From contig CAXAMN010026450.1 in assembly GCA_963970005.1 (NCBI GenBank), positions 540,827 through 604,826 on the forward strand: a stretch of 64,000 nucleotides of DNA. Direction: 5' to 3'. Shown here piece after piece: positions 44,909 through 56,286 of the stretch. The notes under the pieces are model-generated. The model did not search any database. It was not told where the DNA came from and saw only the letters and a list, made by a program, of their open reading frames with translations. Position 1 is the stretch's first letter. Each line of letters starts with the position of its first letter. This DNA comes from Durusdinium trenchii. Taxonomy: Eukaryota; Sar; Dinophyceae; Suessiales; Symbiodiniaceae. The translations under genes were made by a program, and so were the position numbers.

Positions 44909-45229
44909 CTACGATACCGTTTCCTTGAGGGTCGCCCTCAGGTCTCGGGGCAGTGAGAGGAACAGGGGACCAGAAGTCACAGCAACAACACAAACAGAAA
45001 AACCAAGAACCATCACTATCACCATCATAAACAAGAAAGGCAGGTAGCCTACAGTAGCACCTGCCAACCCAACCAGCGCTTCGATGCTTGTCAAACACCA
45101 CGACACAAATGGAGGTTTGGCCTTGCCCAAGCTCGCTGTATGCAAGCAACAAAGTGACCTAGCTGACCCAACACACAGCCTCCAGCCGCTTCGCTTCGCC
45201 CGCCTCTGCGCCGCCATGAATGCGGCCAC
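44909..45229 (-). CDS. First exon of a small membrane protein, unknown
   Basis: The frame starts MAAFMAAQRRAKRSGWR, a basic N-terminus. It then has two hydrophobic segments (SIEALVGLAGATVGYLPFLF and MVIVMVLGFSVCVVAVTSGP) and ends hydrophilic (PRDLRATLKETVS). A signal or organelle-import leader followed by two membrane helices is a reasonable reading. Downstream exons on the minus strand are likely (44.1-44.9 kb). There is no family match that I can name. Confidence 0.5.
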   Translation of the reverse strand: MAAFMAAQRRAKRSGWRLCVGSARSLCCLHTASLGKAKPPFVSWCLTSIEALVGLAGATVGYLPFLFMMVIVMVLGFSVCVVAVTSGPLFLSLPRDLRATLKETVS

Positions 45230-45585
45230 AACGTTCTTTGGCCAAAGTAGTAATTGGCGACAACTCGCTTATCGAGGCACCTCAGCTTAGCAAAACTTGG
45301 AACAACTCAGCACGCTCAGCTGTTTTTCCCTATACGTTGCTCATGACCCCCTTATATAAGCATGGCAAGCCACTGTCTCATCAAGTCAATCATGTCATCG
45401 CTTGCTCTTCCCGCGAAGCCGTCCAGGCACTCGGCTCTGTCGCAAAAGACCAGCCTGGGCCCATAGAGCACGGGCAAAGGGATCAAAAAAATAGTGAAGG
45501 GATCAATAAAAAATACTTATATATACTTATATAACCCATCAAGGAAAAATAATGACCCAATCAAAGAAAACCCGAGCTTAATTTT

Positions 45586-45935
45586 GTGGAGGAAGGTGCA
45601 ATTCCAATGCAACATTTTGTGAGCCCTGCGAGTAAAATATAGAGGCGTGAGGTGACATTCCAATAAAGCAAACCTTGTGTGGGCCGCCTGGGGGCAACAT
45701 CTTAACGTGGAAGGTGCAATTCTAAGGTGGAATACCTTTTGTGAGCATCGCCGACAAGGGAAAAAGGCAATTCCAATGTATATGTGATATTTTTTTGTGA
45801 CGAGTGTAAAATTTAGACCCGCATTCCGCTTGCAAGTTTTGCGAAGGTAAAACTCAAAGGAAGAAGGCCCCATTCCAAGGTGGCAAACCATTTGTGAGCC
45901 ATGCGAGAAGGGTGAAGCGGAGAATTTGAAGGAGG
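45586..45935 (-). repeat. About 58-bp satellite-like repeat, locus 1
   Basis: Degenerate units read GGAAGGTGCAATTCCAATG, then TTTTGTGAGC, then GTAAAATATAGAGG. Starts fall near 45590, 45649, 45709, 45763 and 45862. They are the reverse complement of the units at 63.5-64.0 kb. Confidence 0.8.
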
Positions 45936-45945
45936 AACAACTCAT

Positions 45946-46112
45946 ACTCTACTACTACTGCTGCTGACCCACCGTAGTACTACTACCACGACTCCTACTC
46001 CTAGTCACTCCTGCACTACTACTACTACTACCACTACCACTACCACTACCACTACCACTACTACTACTACTACTACCACTACTCCTCCTCCTCCTGCTGC
46101 TGCTGGCTGTTA
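45946..46112. repeat. (ACT)n/(ACC)n trinucleotide tract
   Basis: ACTACTACC-type triplets with CCTCCTCCT and CTGCTGCTG runs. They give Ser/Gly-rich minus-strand frames, which are not genes. Confidence 0.95.
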
Positions 46113-46470
46113 CTACGACTATTACCGCCACTGCCTTCATACCACAGCAGCAACAACAACTACTAGTTAATGTTGGATGCTGATTAGTAAATGGGCCCTC
46201 TATAATGCTAAATTTTTCCAAAATTATTCCAGACCCCATGTTTGAAAAATGGTTCCTGAATAATGCTAACTTTTTTGGGGGCCCTAAATTTTCAATTTGG
46301 AAACCCAATTAATAAGGGTTTGAATTCCTTCTGAGGCCAATGATTATGATTCATTAGCTGATATAGCTTTCTCTAGGTTCTTCAAAACTGACAGCTGACC
46401 AAAACCACCAATTCCCCAATTAAACCCTTTATAAAACATTGCTCCTAAACAAATTTTCAAGGTAGTAGAC

Positions 46471-46480
46471 NNNNNNNNNN
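46471..46480. other. Assembly gap (10 N)
   Basis: Ten unresolved bases. The frame spanning it cannot be interpreted. Confidence 0.99.
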
Positions 46481-46799
46481 GGAAGGCACCTGATCCTCAA
46501 TAATAAGGTTTGTTTTTGGGTTCTCAAGTGTGAAAAGTTTTTTCCACTGGAAAAAATGCGCATGCAATCTCCCTTTACTTAGCTCCTGAGAAGGAAGCCA
46601 TGGAAGCTGAGGAAGAAGCTGAGAGCTTGGGGCTTCTCTTGAGTTGAAGTTCTGAGGCTGCAAAGCAAAGGATTGTTGAGAACAATTACAAAGCACCTGA
46701 GAAAGGAAGCTGAATACCACAATCAATTACAAAAGGAATCCTCACAGGAATCCAGAATTGTTTTGGTGGTAGTTTATTATAGAGGAACCCCTAATTGTT

Positions 46800-47275
46800 T
46801 GAGGGGGGGGGGGGAACCCCCTTTACTAATCAGGATCGAACATTACTACTACCACCACCACTACTGCTACTGTTACTCCCACTGTCAGGTAGGGTTGTTA
46901 GATTTTATGTCAGCTGCCTTCCTCCTCACCTCCTCCTCCTCCTCCTCCTCCACGTCCGCCTCCGCCCCGTCCTCAACAGGCAGGTCCGGATGGCAGTGTT
47001 CCCTGCCGGACCTCAACCGCAAGTGCAGGATGGCAGCGTTCCGCGCAGGACCTCAACCAGCACACAACCACAAACACACTGCTCCACAAACACACAAGCA
47101 CAATCACAAACACGTAACACAAACACAGCCACAAAGACACATCTACAGCACATAACCACAGCACACAACCACAACACGCAACCACAGCAAACGACCATAA
47201 CATCCAACGACAATCATAACCCGAGGACCCACAAACAAAGTCGAGACCCGCAAAGCTCACGACCACTGCATGAAG
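46800..47275. repeat. Low-complexity block: G run, (CCT)n, (CACAAC)n
   Basis: A poly-G run at 46802-46813, (CTACCA)n and (CCT)n at 46840-46960, then a duplicated phrase GGATGGCAGYGTTCC with GGACCTCAACC (about 46987 and 47028), then ACACAACCACAAAC-type repeats to 47275. The long Thr/His/Gln or Val/Cys frames are artefacts. Confidence 0.9.
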
Positions 47276-47529
47276 ACACATGATTGAAATGTCATGGTGG
47301 GAATCACTGGAAGTAGAGTAGAGTAATCATATTGCTTTTGATTCGTTAATTGTTTGATAGCTCACCCAGAGCATCAGAGCCTCAGTCACGCTACTCGAGA
47401 CATAGCCAAACATGTTTAGCATAGCAAGACTGAAGCTTATGAACACCAAGAAGTTCAGCAATGCAACTTTTGTTTTCCATAATTTGCTGAAGGAAGTTTA
47501 GATGCGAAGCTTCTGAGTTACTATACGGA

Positions 47530-47860
47530 GAACTAGATGCGAGACTCACTGCAACCTGTGATGATTGGATGATTCTGGCTTCTCCTTCTGACAACCGAGA
47601 AGCTGCTTGACGTCATAGAAATTCCCGCTGTGTTGCATCTTCGGGCACTTGTTGAACCATGTGTCGAAATCCTTATGGGGCCTGGCAAGGTACCCAAACT
47701 CCGGCTTCTTGCCCCGGTGGTCAAGATGGTTCGCAAAGCAATCAATTTTGTTTTGAACGGTTTTTATGTCTAGCCCCAAGTCTTGTATACGCACTGTCTT
47801 CGTGGATGTTCTGAGAACGCTCAGGCTTAGATTCAACAGAAAGCAGGCCAAACTACAGCA
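47530..47860. other. Possible minus-strand exon, weak
   Basis: A minus-strand frame at 47851-47546 reads FCLLNLSLSVLRTSTKTVRI-like sequence followed by KPEFGYLARPHKDFDTWFNK. The second half is protein-like. It may be a further 3' exon of the cluster at 48-49.5 kb. Confidence 0.3.
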
Positions 47861-47961
47861 AACCTGCTGGGCAGCGCAGCAACCCCGCCTGGGGTGATTC
47901 GGTACAAATACCCATTTCTCCTCTTCAAGAAATCGTTCCTCACAAAAGCGCTGCTAAAACG

Positions 47962-49520
47962 CTAGGGGTGTGTCAACATCATTGGCGCTGCCCGCTGACC
48001 AGCGAAGCAGGACCTGAAGGAGTTTGTCCAAGACTCCAGGCTTGTCCGTCCAAAGATCTTGTCCATAAGACTTCCCGCCACAAGTGTTGCACCACCTTGA
48101 TCTGCTTCAGGGTCCTGGTGCAGATTTGGAATTTTGTTTAGACAAACAAACAGAGCATAACAAAGCCGGCCGGCTGGGTAAAACCAGATCGGGTCAGGCT
48201 GAGTTGTCAACAAGTCCAGACATGTCCAGCACTCTGCCAGGATGTCCTGTCTACCCATTCTGCCGTATAGCGAGGCCAACTCTGCAATCGTGAGTTGTAG
48301 ATGTTCCTCAACAAACTCGCAAAAAAACCAGGCAGCGCGGTACTCAGAATGGTCTGCAACAGCTCCATACGCTGACATGGATGTCCTGCGAGCGCAGGTG
48401 CTCCACAATGGCAATCAAAGTCGATGGTGAAGGAGAAGTTTCAATACCCAAAGCGGGCCACGCCTAATCATTGCAGTGAAACAAAAATGGATTCTTGATG
48501 GTTCTTGCTCAAAATGCTAGAAAGTCCTGGCATACTAAAGACGTCCGTAATGCAGTCTGTTCCATATTTGATTCGACTAATGGCTTTTGTGGCCGACTCA
48601 CCTGCCTGCGCGAATGGAGAGACAGAGGCATCAAAGTTGAACCTTTCTTCCACCTTCTCATGCTTCTCCGGAAGCCAAGCAAGATTCATAGGTACAACTT
48701 CTCCTCTTGTGGTCGGAAGCCTAAGACAGGGAGAAGCTAGACTAGGTGAGGTCATGATGCTCATGGCCTGAAGCTCTGCTGAGTCAAGCTGCCAGGGTTG
48801 CTTGCAAAGGAGCTGTGCAATTTCAGATGGTTCATTCTGGCCTTTGGTGCGACTGATTTGCAGAAAGTCTGGCAAACTGCACACCAGTTTTGAAACGCAA
48901 TGGTTTTTCTTGTCTAACTGTCTAATTAACATCTGTGGGTAGGGGGTCAGGCCTGTGTGCCTTCATATGCTATATATAACAATACCCCCCGCAGCCTAGC
49001 TTCTTCCAGGTTTCCAGAGGAACTGCGAATAGTATTCACCATGCGGCGCCAAAAGTGCCACCACCTCCCTTGCAAGATCTGGAGTGCTTGAGGCAGCTAG
49101 CAACCTGACATACAAGTAGATCAGAGAAAAGGAAGGAAACATACGCACATATTGACTCATACATGGAGAAGCATCGTGAACCACACGTGTTTCTAATTGT
49201 TTCACGAGATCAAACGCCTCACCAGCTCCTCACTGCAAAAGTCTTCTTGGAGCTCTTCCACTTGAAACACCGGAGCAGCTCCAAGAAGCATCCAAAATGC
49301 TTCCCAGGATGACGCCTGGTTGTGCGGGATTCGACGCATCCAACAAGAGAAACGCAACGAGATCCAACGCGAAAGCTCTTGCGGGAGACTTGGCATCCGC
49401 CTCTTTGCTCTCCGCCGCCTCTTCGCAATATGCAGAGGATGGAGCCAACCAATCCTGCGCAAGGAACAGTCCAAAAACTGTGCCACATCTCGCGAGGTCC
49501 AACAAGAAGCTCAGCGACAA
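47962..49520 (-). CDS. Unrecognised multi-exon gene
   Basis: Minus-strand blocks: 49520 to about 49330 (LDLARCGTVFGLFLAQDWLA, AESKEADAKSPARAFALDLV); 49310-49202, opening ACCAG|GCG (AFWMLLGAAPVFQVEELQED, ending LVRRLIS and TGA unless spliced earlier); about 48905-48500 (SKLVCSLPDFLQISRTKGQN, EEERFNFDASVSPFAQAGES-like); and about 48400-47962 (LQLTIAELASLYGRMGRQDI). The composition is helical and Leu/Ala-rich, reminiscent of alpha-solenoid proteins, but no repeat could be proven. Junctions are unresolved, and the blocks might be distal exons of the ATPase gene at 56-63 kb. Confidence 0.45.
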
Positions 49521-49863
49521 CCTGTTCCATGTCCAGCCAAATACAGCTATTTTGCACTTGATTCAATATTATTCAAAAAATATTCCAGTTTCAGCACTCA
49601 ACCACAGAACTCTGACCACTTTAAATCAAGCCAAAGGGCAACTCCGACCACTTTGTCTACAAGTTTGCCAGGAAGTGGACTCACATGGAGCCCTGTGCGA
49701 GTTTTTCCACCCACCTTCCAATCAGAGTCAGCTGATGGGATGCAAACAATGTGGCAAACACGGCTGGTCAAAAACACATTTGCCTTCACAGCCTTGCACT
49801 CGGATGCGCCAGCGGAAGCCAACACCTAGCGACGTCCGTTCTGTGGGAGGTTGCAAAGTTTGA

Positions 49864-50560
49864 CCAAAGCAGAACTCAAAACAAATGTCAGTTTGAGGTC
49901 ACAGTGTCACATGTCTCACGCTGACCCAAATTCACAGTCAGGTCACCCACCATCCTGCGTCACTCGCTCTCAGCGTTTCAATGAGGGAGTCCTGCACGGC
50001 TGCAGGGCTGGAAAATGCAACCATCCAACCACTATTATTGCGGAATTGTTGTATTGGACATATGCAAGCAAACTCCAACAATTCTATCAATTTTGCATGG
50101 GTTGTCCACAACTGCAGAAATAACTACACCTGACATCAACTAACATATTGAAAACAATGGCAAGGCCATGCAATGCCATCATTGTCCTTCCTGTCTTGGT
50201 CGCAAATGCCAAGCAAATGTTTGAACTGCCTGAGTCACAACTGATGCCTCTCAACAAGTTTCAATCCTCCAACCGCAATGAAAGAGTTGGCAAACGGCAT
50301 CGGAACAAATAAGTTGACTTGCCCAGACCGGCCTTGTTGCTAAGACCAGCTTCTCTGCTTCACTCGCTTCACCTCAGCCAGGGGTGCTGTGTGTCAACCA
50401 CATTGAACGATATCGGAAACTGCTGCTGTTCAATGCAACGCTATACTGTACTCAGGTTCTCACCGTCTATGAAACTCCCCACATATGTCCAATATGTCCA
50501 AGTAAAATTAACTATGTGTTTCTGCGACCTGAAGAATCTGAAGGACCACCATATGGAACG
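49864..50560. other. Stretch with no confident gene
   Basis: Scattered short frames on both strands, with no motif or exon-like boundary I can support. Confidence 0.4.
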
Positions 50561-50747
50561 GAGCTTCAATCGCCAAAGGACTCTGGGTCAGCACAGGCAG
50601 GAGCACGTTCGCAAAGAAGGCCGAGCCATCAACTTGTTCAACTCCCAGTTGCACCAGGAATTCTCGAACCTAACCATCGGCAAGAAAACGACTTGACTTT
50701 CCCGCACCAACGGATTGAGCTGCCCAGAACCCTGCAACCATCCTTAG

Positions 50748-52335
50748 TCAAGCTGCCTCTGGTCGAGCTTTTTGAGACAAGCGAGGGTCGAGGCGCTGCC
50801 CAGCAGCACCCAACAAGGCTTCGATGCCCACCATGTCAGGCGGCACGTCATAGACTTTGAAACCTCTGGCCTCGTGGAGATCCGACATCCAATGCTTGTA
50901 ACCTTATTGCAATAAAGATCAAAAAAAAGATTGTTTCTAGCAGTATGCCCATATAATGAGTGATGTTTATGTCAATATAACAATTATATAGTGTGTTGGT
51001 TTGGGTCGACTGTGTCAAGCTTTTGGAACCCACAGCACCATACCATCGGATGTTCAGCATTGCCTTCCACCCCTCCGCACTACCTTCGAGCCGGGATGAC
51101 CCGTTCCGAGGGCGTCGGCCTCTTCAGCGGTCAAACACACCAGCTTGCCACCATCTGTCGGAACGATCTGCAAATTGCGCACGTCTTCAGTCAATTGTCG
51201 CTTCTTCGTAGCTGCCATAGCTACGATCAACAGCAAAAGCTGCAACACCTCGATGTCCTCGGTGCTATGTCTCAGCTTCAGTCATCATACCTGCTTCTCT
51301 TGGTTGCCCCCGGCCGGCTTTGTTGAAATCAATGCATTGGCTTTGTTGAAATCAGAAGAAAAGCCCCTTAGGAAAAGGATGGAATTGGCATTCTTGTAGA
51401 TTTGGCCAAGAAACTTCATCAGTGAGGCTGGCACTTCCCTGGTCGGCAACTTTCTGCGTGTGCAACCGTCCCATTGCCTGTTAGCACAAACGGTCTCCGA
51501 TGCGATGTACCGCGTACCGTCATTGTACCGCCGCTTTCACGGTCCGTTAGCTGCAGTTTCACATCCTGGTTTCTGTGAGAGGACGGGAACGGATTTGACC
51601 CACGTAACCGACGTAACCCTCAAAGCCTTCAAGCAATCCAGGGCAATGTCTGCGTCCAGGACCTGAAAATGACAAGGACCGTCATACAAGAGTGTCAGAG
51701 AATCGAGTTGAGATATTGTTTTGGGACTTGTTGGAATCCTTCGCGTCTCCCGGAGCCCCTAAACCTCAGCAAAGAAATGAAGAGCTTGCAGCCCAGCAAC
51801 AGGAACTCTAAGTCCTTCAGCAGCACGGGCTGGCATGCCACCGACTTCCACATAGCGATCAGCCTGGGGGCTGAACAAGGCGCACAGAACTGTTCATCAT
51901 GTGAGACACATTTGGACTGCTCACCATCCAACTTGGGCAAGCTGCTTGCGCCTTCGCAAGCGTAACACGCAGCTCCCAAAAACAAGGCAACATAGGACAT
52001 AAACGTTTAGACTTCGGAAATAGTGAGGTGAGGTTTCTCAGGGTCTTTTGCCCTTGGAAAGATCTTGGCGGGGAACTTAATTATTGTGTTTGCAAGGCAG
52101 CTAATGCGGTGTTATTTCTTGCTCAGACCGCCTTGACACGTTGCAAAACAGCACTGGGCAGGGTCTGTTGTCCAGCTTTGACGCCGCCAGTCCCACATTT
52201 CTGTGTCTCTATGTCACCAAAGGCCTGCGCCAGCAAAATGTCAATGGGTTGCTGGAGATGTGACAAGCTAGCCTCAATGGGTTGCTGTGAATTCCGACTG
52301 ACAAACATGTCTTTCGGATTTGTTTTTTCCATCAT
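50748..52335 (-). CDS. Unrecognised multi-exon gene
   Basis: Minus-strand blocks: 52335-52125 (QPIEASLSHLQQPIDILLAQ), a very clean coding frame; about 51975-51850 (CVSHDEQFCAPCSAPRLIAM), Cys-rich; 51230-51054 (KKRQLTEDVRNLQIVPTDGG, KLVCLTAEEADALG), ending GGRQC and stop; and 50870-50748, opening CACGAG|GCC (FKVYDVPPDMVGIEALLGAA), ending in TGA. Another block near 50690-50600 contains RFENSWCNWELNKLMARPS. At least two genes may be present, since two blocks end in stops. No family recognised. Confidence 0.45.
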
Positions 52336-52649
52336 CCCGGAGGAAATCTTTACTTGTGTTGAATTGCATTCGCATATGTGGTCCTTCCATTGATCAAGGC
52401 GATTCCTGTCAATTGACCAAGCCGAAAACCGTGTCTAGGAACGCAACGCCGACAAGGCTTGAGTCAAAGAATCTGCGCAAACACTGCACAGCCAATTGCC
52501 ATCCCATCCCAGAAAGACTTCAAGATCGAGGTGGAAAGCCATGGCACTGGAACTCCTTCTGGAAGTTCTGCACGCACAGCACGTCTCGGGGTGACCAATT
52601 CCAATCGCCATCGGGTCTCCTCAACGACAAACCACAGTGAATTACCATG

Positions 52650-54800
52650 AACTACCTACAGTATCGAGTTGCCCATTACATATTGTTCAAGTGCGTGCGT
52701 CCAACAATAGGAACCCCCCATGACCACATATCATCAGACATCCAATGGCCCAATTTCTCTCGTTGCTGCAATCATCTAAGGTTGGAACTTTCACTGGACA
52801 GTTCCAGAATGATCCGAGTTTCCTGCTCGCTCAAATCCTCATCCTCAAGGTCGCTCCCAAGATGAGAACCCTCCTTGGCTCCTGCAAATGGCCATCGGAA
52901 ACGATTATTCCAATACATGAACTGCGCAAGTCAAGGTATGAGTAAGTGTATATTGGATGTTCTTGGACTTGGTGGTGTGCAAGCTTTGAGCATACACCCA
53001 AAATCACCCAGATTATACCAGATTCTTTGTCAGATTGAGGACTGAAGGCCGAGAATGTCACAGTGACAGGTGGCCACGCATCTGCTCACAATCTGGCACC
53101 TGCTTGAACTGAATGGTTTGATTGTTGCATGAAAATTCATTGCGGAACATCCCGTTCAGTTTGTCATTTGTATGAATTCATCGAAATGCGGAAATCCGGC
53201 AATACCTGAGGTATGCTGTGTCTTAAGCAGTTTGCTGTCCTGGACATGGAACTCGTACCAGAACAACAGCAACATCCATCACCGCCCGGAGGATCTTTCC
53301 ATCCGTCTCTTGGAAAAAGTCTGTAGCATCGCCTCCCAGAACACCGTAGGAACGCCGCTATGTACATGTACAGCATTTGTCGAGTTTGTGGCAAAGGTGA
53401 GATGCGCAACAGTGGCCACAGGAAAGACCCAGTCCAAGTACAGGAAAAAGAATAATATATGTATATATAATTATATATATATACCTGAGAAGGGAGGGGA
53501 CGAAAGACAGTCCCTGTAAAACCTATATTTTTGTTGTTATAGGGTGAAATGAAAATAGCACTTATCTCTACTGCTGTTAGCCATGGGGAAGAAGAAGAAG
53601 TCACAAAGATGCAAAGCTTCGCATTGAGGCTCGATATGACAGAGCCTAGATACAAGGACTTAATCAATCAACACCCACTGATACTGGTCATAGGACATCA
53701 ACAGTTCGGGGGAGTGCCCTCTTTCTTTTGGTTAAGGGGACTTTTCACGGTCAAAAAGGGCACCCCAAGCCCCAAGCAACTGTCCTCTACTCCTCTACCT
53801 GGACCCACAATCGGGTGAGCACGCCTCAGAAGTCATCTTTTGTGGATAGAAAAAGGACATCTTATATCAATATGCAATATGCCGTTGTAAAGATGAAGCC
53901 TGCAAATGTCCTGTTGACTACGCTATTTTTGATACCGTTTGTAGCCGCCTGGTTTTCAGCGTCATTTTACATCACTCGCATCACCAAGACCCCCAAAACA
54001 TAAAATTTAACTACCTTTTGGACGCCGGGACCGGCCCTGCGACCATACCCCCCCGCAGACACCCTATATTCACCTCGTCGCCCATCGACGACTCCAGCCT
54101 AGCGGCCTATTGGCTGGCTTTTGCAATATAAAGCTAGTGGCTTTCAATACGTATTGTCGTGGGTGCATAGGCAGTTCTTGTGGGGCGCTCTGCAGTGCTT
54201 GTCATGTGTCGGGCTGGTTTTGCGGCAGCAGTCACAGGAGGAATGCAAGCTGTACTTTCCAAACGCCTTTGTAGTAACTTTGTAGTCTGTCAGGTGGGCT
54301 TTCGTGTTACCGGCCGGGACGACACAGTTACATTGCAGAACAGGATGCTGAAAATGCAAAGGATAGTATGCTTAGTACTGGACAAATGGGAAAAAGAGAT
54401 CTCCGAGGTGCATCGCATGAACAAAACACTGCCATCATCATGGGAAATTTGAATCCAATTTGTACTGCGATTGATGCACCAATGTACCAGTGTATCACAG
54501 TGCAGCAAGCATCAGGCACTGGTGGATTGTTGTCCAATGATTCAGAACATGCCCCAAGTGGCCTTGTCGCGGTATCGAGGTATAGAGAGGAACCAGTGCG
54601 TCACGAGCAGCTTCAATGCAATCTTCAAGTTGACTCCAAGCAGTTCCTTCCAAGTTTGGCATCAGGTCCAATTGGTCACATCCAGTCCAAAAACACCAAA
54701 GTTCAACTATACAACTTAGATAACTAACAGTAACTAACCAATTAATTCCAACTATATACAGTAATCCTGGTGATGGGGCTTCTATCCGTCTCTAAATTAT
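52650..54800. other. Mostly non-coding stretch, one possible exon
   Basis: The only protein-like piece is a minus-strand frame near 53365-53285 (VFWEAMLQTFSKRRMERSSG). An (AT)n run lies at 53455-53485. Nothing else on either strand is supportable. Confidence 0.35.
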
Positions 54801-54823
54801 ATTAAATTATCAACGTTGGACTC

Positions 54824-55457
54824 TCAACACTCCAATGGTCCAACTGCATTGGCTGAGTTGAGGCCAGAGCCTGCTGCATTGGCATCTTCCAATCCAGCGG
54901 CCTTCAGGGCAGCTGCGGCAAAGATCTTGGCCGCTTCTCCATAGGCGTTTGGCACCTGATCCCGGATTTTCCTTAGCTGACGACTTTCGGACTTTGCGGT
55001 CGCGGTTACCATCTTGACTTGAACCCATTCGCAAGTGGGTGTGGCCAGAAACCCTGGTATGGATCGTTCCGCGCTGCAGTGAGAGTGATCCAAACCCTAT
55101 GGATCAGAGCGCTGATCCAAGCCCTATGGATCAAACCGACAAGTCACTTGATCCAAGCCCCCGACATGAACACATCTGCATGGTGGCACTTCACCCCACC
55201 GCTTTCTCACCAATTCACTGTGAACTGTGCAGGTGGTGGCTTCCCAGATCAAAGCCATCCTGTTTGTGGCAAGCCTGTTTTGAAGTTCTGGCCGCTGTGA
55301 ATTTGGGCTCCACTGTCCACATATTGGGCATGGTTTGGCACTGAGCGGCGGCAATGAGTGTTGGGGCACATTCTTCCTCCAACTCAAGCACGCGATGCAA
55401 GAAGCCCAAGAAGGCCATCAGCTGGCCACGCATATTGGTGACTCCGTGGGCTCTCAA
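54824..55457 (-). CDS. Coding blocks, possible 3' end of the NO VEIN-like gene
   Basis: The block at about 55457-55320 reads MRGQLMAFLGFLHRVLELEE and then ECAPTLIAAAQ. The block at about 55025-54824 reads RKIRDQVPNAYGEAAKIFAA, then an Ala-rich helix, and ends NAVGPLEC and stop. Both are clearly protein-like and on the same strand as the ATPase gene upstream. Between them and that gene lies a repeat-rich stretch with a tRNA-like repeat and a palindrome. Assignment to the same transcript is inference; they may be a separate gene. Confidence 0.45.
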
Positions 55458-55603
55458 GACATTTTTAACAGGTGGTGGCTTCCGCTCTAGATTGGAGGCT
55501 CACTCCGAATACTGGTTAGTGGCTGCCGCTAATTCTGTTTGGCCTTCATATTGTGTTCTAGCACCTTCTTTAATATGGGGTATTTGGGCTGGATTCTCCA
55601 CTC

Positions 55604-55680
55604 ACAGGGTTGCATAGCCTAATGGTAAAAGCGTTGGTTTCCAATTCTTCACTTCCACAGTGTGTGGGTTCAAGTCCCTA
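55604..55680 (+). repeat. tRNA-like sequence (SINE head or tRNA pseudogene)
   Basis: TAGCCTAATGGTAAAAGCG matches a pol III A box and GGTTCAAGTCC is a perfect B box, spaced as in a tRNA gene with a long variable region. The acceptor and anticodon stems do not pair (GGTTGCA has no complement 3'), so a functional tRNA is unlikely. It is immediately followed by a tandem duplication, as expected of a SINE head plus repeat tail. Confidence 0.55.
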
Positions 55681-55690
55681 CTGTGAATAC

Positions 55691-56130
55691 ACTTAGTGGC
55701 TTCCGGTAGTTAATTTTTGGCTGGAATGGGAAGTCAATTTGAAGTTGAGTCTAGTGGCTTCCGCTAAATCTGTGGTGGTGGTAATGCTGGTGATAGTGGT
55801 GAGTAGCAGTGGCAGCAGCAGCAAAGCTGTTGCAGGCAAGTGCAGTGGCAGTAGCAGAAGGAGTTGTGGCAGCAGAGGTGGTTGTAGTAGTGGTTTGTAG
55901 TAGCACTTAGTGGCTTCCGGTAATTAATTTTGGCTGGAATGGGAAGCCAATTTGAAGCTGAGTCTAGTGGCTTCCGCTAAATCTGTGGTGGTGGTAATAC
56001 TGGTGATAGTAGTGAGTAGCAGTAGCAGCAGCAGTAAAGCTGTTGCAGTAGTAGCAGCAGGTGGCAAGTGCAGTGGCAGTAGCAGAAGGAGTGGTGGCAG
56101 GAGAGGTGGTTGTAGTAGTGGTGGCGGTGG
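55691..56130. repeat. Tandem duplication, about 214-bp unit
   Basis: Two units begin ACTTAGTGGCTTCCGGTARTT (55691 and 55905). Each contains CTAGTGGCTTCCGCTAAATC and then (GTAGCAG)n/(GGTGGTAAT) runs. A partial relative (TGGCTTCCGCTCTAGA) lies near 55478. Confidence 0.9.
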
Positions 56131-56132
56131 TC

Positions 56133-56228
56133 GTGTGATCCAAGGGCTTGGATCACACACCCACCTTTTGATCCATACCCCATGGATCGAGGTATGGATC
56201 GTGTGTGGGTTTGGGTGTGTGATCCAAG
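56133..56228. other. Nested GATCCAAG palindromes
   Basis: GTGTGATCCAAG at 56133-56144 pairs with 56147-56158 across a 2-nt loop. The same 56147-56162 arm also pairs with GGGTGTGTGATCCAAG at 56213-56228. ATCCATACC and GGTATGGAT form an inner pair. Related GATCCAARCCCTATGGATC words occur at 55087-55160. Confidence 0.85.
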
Positions 56229-56286
56229 CCTTATGTTTCTGGCCGTAGCCAAGTAATTACCACTGCGTCTGCATCTGTTTCACCAA

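Noticed and set aside
46673-47283. Thr/His/Gln-rich plus-strand frames of 160 codons
   Set aside because: Low-complexity translation of CACAACC and CCT repeats, directly next to an assembly gap.
49297-49863. 188- and 169-codon plus-strand frames
   Set aside because: They lie antisense to a minus-strand coding block with better composition and an AG|G acceptor; their downstream parts lack coding character.
55604-55680. Functional tRNA gene
   Set aside because: The A and B boxes are good, but the acceptor stem cannot pair and the anticodon arm is not formed.
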